From Chitinophagaceae bacterium (GTDB lineage Bacteria > Bacteroidota > Bacteroidia > Chitinophagales > Chitinophagaceae): DNA of 10,416 nucleotides. Below are positions 6,917-10,416 of this stretch, in pieces. The stretch lies in contig CANHLV010000036.1 of NCBI GenBank assembly GCA_947461495.1, positions 1 through 10,416 of the forward strand, given 5' to 3'. A program made the translations under genes and the position numbers. The number at the start of each line of letters is the position of its first letter. Positions within the stretch are counted from its first letter, which is position 1. Under the pieces are notes generated by a model that was given only the letters and a program-made list of their open reading frames with translations, ran no database searches and was not told where the DNA came from.

Positions 6917-7411
6917 ATGAAGACAGTATACATCATCAGGCACGCCAAAAGCAGTTGGGCAAATTTCGACCAGACAGATTTTGAAAGGCCATTGAATGAA
7001 CGCGGCCATGAAAATGCTGTTGAAATGGCCGAAAGAATGTTGGATAAAAAAATTCGAATTGATGCATTTATAAGCAGTCCGGCTTTAAGAGCCCGACAAA
7101 CCTGCGAACATTTTTGCAAAGTGTTTTCTAAAGATAAAAATGAAATTATTTTTATAGATGCACTTTATCACGCAGACAGTGCAACCATAAAAAGTGTAAT
7201 GGCTAAAACTGATGACGAATACAATACAATTGCTGTTTTCACTCATAATCCGGGTATCAGCGAATATGTAAATACACTTGTGGAAGATGTTTATATAGAC
7301 AATATGCCTACCTGTGGTGTATTTGCTATTACAGCCGAAATATCGAATTGGGAAGCATTTGACAAGGCTGAAAAATCTTTTTTATTTTTTGATTTTCCTA
7401 AAAATATATAA
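6917..7411 (+). CDS. SixA-type histidine phosphatase family protein
   Basis: A 164-residue protein of the phosphoglycerate mutase-like histidine phosphatase superfamily, SixA branch. The catalytic motif is 'RHAKSSW' (8-14) with His9 as the phospho-acceptor and Arg8 beside it. 'ERPLNERG' (23-30), 'SSPALRARQT' (53-62, second phosphate-binding arginine) and the second catalytic histidine in 'FTHNPGIS' (108-115, His110) complete the site. Length and motif order match compact SixA proteins, which lack the large inserts of phosphoglycerate mutases. In E. coli SixA removes phosphate from histidine on phosphorelay or phosphotransferase proteins; the target here is unknown. It begins nine bases after the purF stop without an intervening promoter or terminator, so co-transcription is likely. 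It has no signal peptide and should be cytoplasmic. Confidence 0.92.
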   Translation: MKTVYIIRHAKSSWANFDQTDFERPLNERGHENAVEMAERMLDKKIRIDAFISSPALRARQTCEHFCKVFSKDKNEIIFIDALYHADSATIKSVMAKTDDEYNTIAVFTHNPGISEYVNTLVEDVYIDNMPTCGVFAITAEISNWEAFDKAEKSFLFFDFPKNI

Positions 7412-7424
7412 ATCGGATTCCCGT

Positions 7425-7889
7425 TTATAATTTCTTCTCAAAAAAAACTGCAGTTGTTTCCGGATTAAAATAGTAAGACGGAATTTCTACAAATCCATTT
7501 TTTTTATACAAGTTGATTGCAGGAATCATAGTATTCAGTGTATCTAATCTTATTTTAGCATAACCTTTTTGTTGTGAAAAAATCAAAGCGAGTGAAAGTA
7601 ATTTTTCTCCAATTCCATTTCGTTGAAAGCCCGGCTTCACGTACATTCTTTTGAGTTCAGCCGTAGTATCATCTATTGACCTAACAGCTATACAAGCAAC
7701 ATACTCTTCATTATAACGTGATAAAATTATGGTTCCTTTGGGAGGGCAATACATTGTTTTCAAATTTTGCAATTCTTGTTCAAAATTTTGAAAACTTAAA
7801 TCTATCCCTAGCCAGTTTGCATATTCGCTAAATAGAAAAGCAGCAGATTTATATTCTTCCTCATTGGAAACCGTTACATACTCAGGCAT
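7425..7889 (-). CDS. GNAT-family N-acetyltransferase
   Basis: A 154-residue GCN5-related acetyltransferase, transferring acetyl from acetyl-CoA to an amine. The core includes 'TAELKRMYVKPGFQRNGIG' (76-94), combining strand beta4 with the acetyl-CoA pyrophosphate-binding R/QxxGxG motif ('QRNGIG', 89-94). Then come a helix, 'AKIRLDTL' (111-118, beta5), 'AINLYKKNGFVEI' (124-136, the typical 'A..LY.k.GF' helix) and a closing 'YYFNPETTAVFFEKKL'. The ELKRMYV...RLDT...YY.NP pattern matches a common small stand-alone GNAT subgroup whose substrate is generally unassigned. Its ATG overlaps the end of the upstream transporter gene by eight bases (ATGCCTGA), implying translational coupling. It converges on the phosphatase gene with only 13 bases between stops. 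Confidence 0.92.
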   Translation of the reverse strand: MPEYVTVSNEEEYKSAAFLFSEYANWLGIDLSFQNFEQELQNLKTMYCPPKGTIILSRYNEEYVACIAVRSIDDTTAELKRMYVKPGFQRNGIGEKLLSLALIFSQQKGYAKIRLDTLNTMIPAINLYKKNGFVEIPSYYFNPETTAVFFEKKL

Positions 7890-8784
7890 GTTTTATTTTT
7901 TTAGTTACCAGATATACTCCCGTAAAAATAAAAACGGCAGCTATGATTTTATATACATCAAGAGTTTCATTCATGAATATCATGGCGATTATTGTAGCGA
8001 AAAATGGTTGTGTATAGATATAAGCACCGGAAACAGAAGCGCCTAAATATTTAATGCCATACAAATTAAATGTGTAAGCAAAAAAAGTACCGCCAATCAC
8101 AATCAACAATAAAATTCCAACAGCCAATACACTATAATGGCTCCATGGTATAGCCACAAATTGATTCCAACAAACGGGCATGGCTATTATTGTTCCCATA
8201 GTAAACAAAACCCTGATTACAGACATGGCTGAATATCTTTTCATTAATGGTTTAACCAAAATAAAATAACATGAATAACAGATAGCATTTACAATTACAA
8301 AAATATCTCCCCAGAAAATATTGCTTCCGGTACCAACAGCTTTTCTTGCCAAAACCAATATTAAAGCACCACTGACCCCTAATAACAATCCCAGTATTTT
8401 AAATTTATGAAGTTGTTCTTTTAAAATAAAAGCTGCGATTATCGTGATGAAAATCGGAGTCGTCAACATTAACAAGGATGCATGTATAGAGTAAGTCATT
8501 GACAAACCTTTTATAAACAACAATTGGTTTATAACAATTCCCAATAAAGCGCAAATGAGAAATCTTTTATAATGAATTTTTTTGACTGTTATTTTCACAG
8601 GGTTGACAAAGTACAAAGCCCATAAAAGAAGGGTTGTGAATAACATTCTGATGAAATTCAAGCCAAATGGCTGAATGAATTGATTATTGATCAAATATTT
8701 AACTGCGCTGAAATTTATCGCAAAAAAAATATTGGTACCGATTAATGCTAAATGAGCTTTTATTCTGTTATGACTGATTGACAA
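7882..8784 (-). CDS. EamA-family (DMT superfamily) transporter
   Basis: A 300-residue inner-membrane protein with about ten hydrophobic helices arranged as two EamA repeats. Repeat one (about 11-146) ends in 'LTTPIFITIIAAFILKEQL' and a last helix. Repeat two (about 155-295) ends in the parallel 'YTQPFFATIIAMIFMNETL' and its last helix. The internal symmetry, with Pro before the ninth helix and an acidic residue after it, is diagnostic of drug/metabolite exporters. The substrate is unknown; family members export amino acids, metabolites or drugs. The start is TTG at 8784. An in-frame TAA sits only four codons upstream, and the next ATG (Met47) would remove the first helix, so TTG is the best choice. 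It follows kdsB by 37 bases and overlaps the GNAT gene. Confidence 0.92.
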   Translation of the reverse strand: MSISHNRIKAHLALIGTNIFFAINFSAVKYLINNQFIQPFGLNFIRMLFTTLLLWALYFVNPVKITVKKIHYKRFLICALLGIVINQLLFIKGLSMTYSIHASLLMLTTPIFITIIAAFILKEQLHKFKILGLLLGVSGALILVLARKAVGTGSNIFWGDIFVIVNAICYSCYFILVKPLMKRYSAMSVIRVLFTMGTIIAMPVCWNQFVAIPWSHYSVLAVGILLLIVIGGTFFAYTFNLYGIKYLGASVSGAYIYTQPFFATIIAMIFMNETLDVYKIIAAVFIFTGVYLVTKKIKHA

Positions 8785-8821
8785 TAGTTGGAATTATGAT
8801 TGCAAAATAAAAAATATTAAA

Positions 8822-9556
8822 CTAGATATTTGATGTTGTTTTTAAAAATAAATTTGCTCTTACAAGATCTTCTGGGACATCAATTTTTACACTTGCATGT
8901 GATGTAGTTACCATTTTTAATTTGATACCATTTTCAAGATAACGCAGACATTCGATTTTTTCTGCAGTTTCCAAGGGTGTCATTTCCCATTTTGTAAATT
9001 GAAGTAAAATATTTTTTCGGAAAGCATAGATACCTATATGTTCATAATATACTTGTTGGGTTGATTTTTCCCGATAAAAAGGAATTGGACTTCTACTAAA
9101 TAAAAGCGAATCCATATTTTTATCTACGACAACTTTCACATAATTAATATTATTCACCAAAGACAAATCAGTAAATGCTTTCATTACTGAGGCCACTTGA
9201 ACCTTTTCATCCTGAAACACATCAATGAGATTAGACAATGAAGATCTATCTACAAAAGGTTCATCACCCTGAACATTAACTATAATATCTGCATCCATAT
9301 TTTCGACAGCTTCAGCAATTCTATCGCTTCCGCTTTCGTGGGTTCTGCTGCTTATTACTGCTTTGCCTCCATTATTTATTATTTCATTAAGTATAATGTC
9401 ACTGTCAGTCACCACAATCACATCATCAAACAAACCAGTAGCTAGCGTATTGTCGTACGTGTGTCTGATGACAGTTTTGTCTCCCAACAACTGCATCAAC
9501 TTGAACGGAAATCGTGTAGCTGCATAACGAGCAGGAATCATGGCAATCTTCTTCAT
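8822..9556 (-). CDS. kdsB: 3-deoxy-manno-octulosonate cytidylyltransferase (CMP-Kdo synthetase)
   Basis: KdsB activates Kdo with CTP to CMP-Kdo, the donor for the inner core of lipopolysaccharide, in the cytoplasm. The 244 residues match the usual 240-255. Family signatures appear in order: 'IPARYAATRFPFKLM' (7-21, nucleotide-binding loop), 'VVTDSDII' (48-55), 'SGSDRIAEA' (75-83), 'NVQGDEPF' (94-101, metal-binding Asp98), 'SRSPIPF' (154-160), 'EHIGIYAFRKNILLQF' (172-187), 'LETAEKIECLRYLENG' (195-210) and 'IDVPEDL' (225-231, second metal-binding Asp226). All expected active-site elements are present. It is the first gene of a probable leftward operon with the EamA transporter and the GNAT gene. 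No clean consensus promoter was found in the 169-base gap to the divergent surface protein gene. Confidence 0.97.
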   Translation of the reverse strand: MKKIAMIPARYAATRFPFKLMQLLGDKTVIRHTYDNTLATGLFDDVIVVTDSDIILNEIINNGGKAVISSRTHESGSDRIAEAVENMDADIIVNVQGDEPFVDRSSLSNLIDVFQDEKVQVASVMKAFTDLSLVNNINYVKVVVDKNMDSLLFSRSPIPFYREKSTQQVYYEHIGIYAFRKNILLQFTKWEMTPLETAEKIECLRYLENGIKLKMVTTSHASVKIDVPEDLVRANLFLKTTSNI

Positions 9557-9659
9557 GTAGTATGATTGATTTCGGGTAAAAATAGTAATGATAATTAATA
9601 CTAAGGGCTTATCTAGTTAAAAATCATAACACATTTCACTTTTTTTGCAAATCTTCAAG

Positions 9660-9667
9660 TAAATTTG
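9660..9667 (+). promoter_or_regulatory. possible -7 box for the secreted surface protein gene
   Basis: TAAATTTG matches the Bacteroidota TAnnTTTG consensus. It lies about 58 bases before the ATG at 9726. There is no TTTG at the expected 19-21 base distance; the nearest (9644-9647) is only 12 bases away, so this is a half-supported promoter. Confidence 0.3.
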
Positions 9668-9725
9668 GAATCCCGATCATTCTTTTTTTTAATTTATTTT
9701 CTGAATATTATATAAAAACAACAAC

Positions 9726-10416
9726 ATGAAAAAAATCTACCTGCTCTTTTTTTTATTTATTTCTTTCTTTACTTCTTATTCACAAACAGTAAGTGTACTA
9801 TACAATTTGAATACAACTGATTCTACTGTTATTGGTAATAAGAAATATCATGTTAGTGAGTCGATTTATACCAACGAAGAACTAGGTGTCGGAAATTTTA
9901 CAACTTCAGGCTCTGCTATACAACGCATTGGTTATTATTTATACATACTAGGTACCAATACAACCGTAAGCAGTTTTAAAATTTGGATGAAAAATATTCC
10001 TGCAACTACCACTACACTAACTAGTGGAACCTATAGCACAACAGGTTACACAAATGTATATAATGGCAGTTTTACCGCTACACCTACGGGATACAGGTAT
10101 TTTACACTTAGTACTCCATTTGTGAGAACTCCTGGAACAAATCTTCAGATACTTATTGAAAGACTTGATAATTTAGCTCACCCAGGATATTATTTTATAG
10201 AGTCTGAGGGAAATATTATAGATCCAAATTTAAATACAACACGATATTATAACGGCAATGCTGCACCTTCTGGAACAACAACCCTAACTGCAAAAATATC
10301 TCGTCCGGCAATCAGATTGGTACACACATTTCCTTTAGATGCAGGAATCGTTGATATTTCGAACCCTATTGTTTCTTGTTATGGCAGTCCACAAAGCCTT
10401 GATGTTCAGGTTTACA
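9726..10416 (+). CDS. large secreted surface protein, type IX secretion type (3' end missing)
   Basis: The frame is open from the ATG at 9726 to the window edge: 230 codons, no stop. A strong signal peptide (two lysines, a long Phe/Leu core, probable cleavage in 'SYSQT' near residues 17-20) is followed by a Thr/Ser/Asn/Tyr-rich beta domain (about 20-200). Its strands 'RIGYYLYI', 'FKIWMKN', 'VYNGSFTA', 'YFTLSTPF' and 'NLQILIERLDN' follow a pattern I associate with repeated surface domains of Bacteroidota type IX secretion cargo. From residue 204, 'LDAGIVDISNPIVSCYGSP' begins what looks like an Ig/CARDB-like repeat with the usual single Cys. Such proteins commonly run to more than 1000 residues and end in a C-terminal sorting domain, which cannot be checked here. 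A role in adhesion, gliding or matrix is plausible but not shown. Confidence 0.82.
   Translation, partial: MKKIYLLFFLFISFFTSYSQTVSVLYNLNTTDSTVIGNKKYHVSESIYTNEELGVGNFTTSGSAIQRIGYYLYILGTNTTVSSFKIWMKNIPATTTTLTSGTYSTTGYTNVYNGSFTATPTGYRYFTLSTPFVRTPGTNLQILIERLDNLAHPGYYFIESEGNIIDPNLNTTRYYNGNAAPSGTTTLTAKISRPAIRLVHTFPLDAGIVDISNPIVSCYGSPQSLDVQVY

Noticed and set aside
7864..8046. 60-codon plus-strand reading frame
   Set aside because: It lies antisense within the GNAT/transporter overlap, has no recognisable motif, and the opposite-strand genes are strongly supported.
8800..8812. Possible minus-strand promoter box (TATTTTG-C) before the EamA transporter
   Set aside because: It is one base short of the TAnnTTTG consensus, and a 37-base gap after kdsB fits an operon better.
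1..10416. A defence system, mobile element, CRISPR array or secondary-metabolite cluster
   Set aside because: No nuclease, transposase, integrase, toxin-antitoxin pair, repeat-spacer array or biosynthetic core enzyme is visible; the genes are mostly core metabolism and envelope functions.

Overview
The window looks like a chromosomal segment of a Bacteroidota bacterium, perhaps near the Chitinophagales/Sphingobacteriia; this placement is inferred. The evidence is low-GC, A/T-rich intergenic DNA, genes that mostly lack Shine-Dalgarno sequences, promoter-like TAnnTTTG boxes (one with a correctly spaced TTTG), a Gram-negative envelope gene set (TolC-type protein, outer-membrane barrel, CMP-Kdo synthesis) and a long form of the PurF amidotransferase of the kind I associate with this phylum. 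The final gene begins like a large surface protein of the type IX secretion type. There are no rRNA or tRNA genes, CRISPR arrays, transposases or phage genes.

Left part (1-3489): the 3' part of a TolC-family outer-membrane efflux gene is followed by an A/T-rich imperfect hairpin. Then come two closely spaced genes for exported proteins: a secreted beta-rich protein of unknown function and a lipoprotein of the proline iminopeptidase-like alpha/beta hydrolase family. The hydrolase gene converges on an SDR oxidoreductase gene, and their stop codons overlap. The SDR lacks the usual catalytic serine.

Middle part (3490-4973): a 277-base intergenic stretch without a convincing gene precedes a small secreted protein of unknown function, which is closed off by a strong intrinsic terminator. 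A gene for an outer-membrane beta-barrel protein follows, with its own promoter-like box.

Right part (4974-10416): a well-formed Bacteroidota-type promoter drives a 615-residue PurF homologue, followed nine bases later by a SixA-type histidine phosphatase. On the opposite strand a probable operon reads kdsB (activation of Kdo for lipopolysaccharide), an EamA-family drug/metabolite transporter with a TTG start, and a GNAT acetyltransferase whose start overlaps the transporter stop by eight bases. Divergent from kdsB, the 5' part of a large secreted surface protein runs off the window.

Overall this is mostly ordinary core and envelope gene content. I found no convincing undescribed multi-gene system. 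The points most worth a second look are the serine-less SDR, the diverged PRPP pocket and insertions of the long PurF, the exported peptidase-like lipoprotein with its unknown secreted neighbour, and the isolated small secreted protein.
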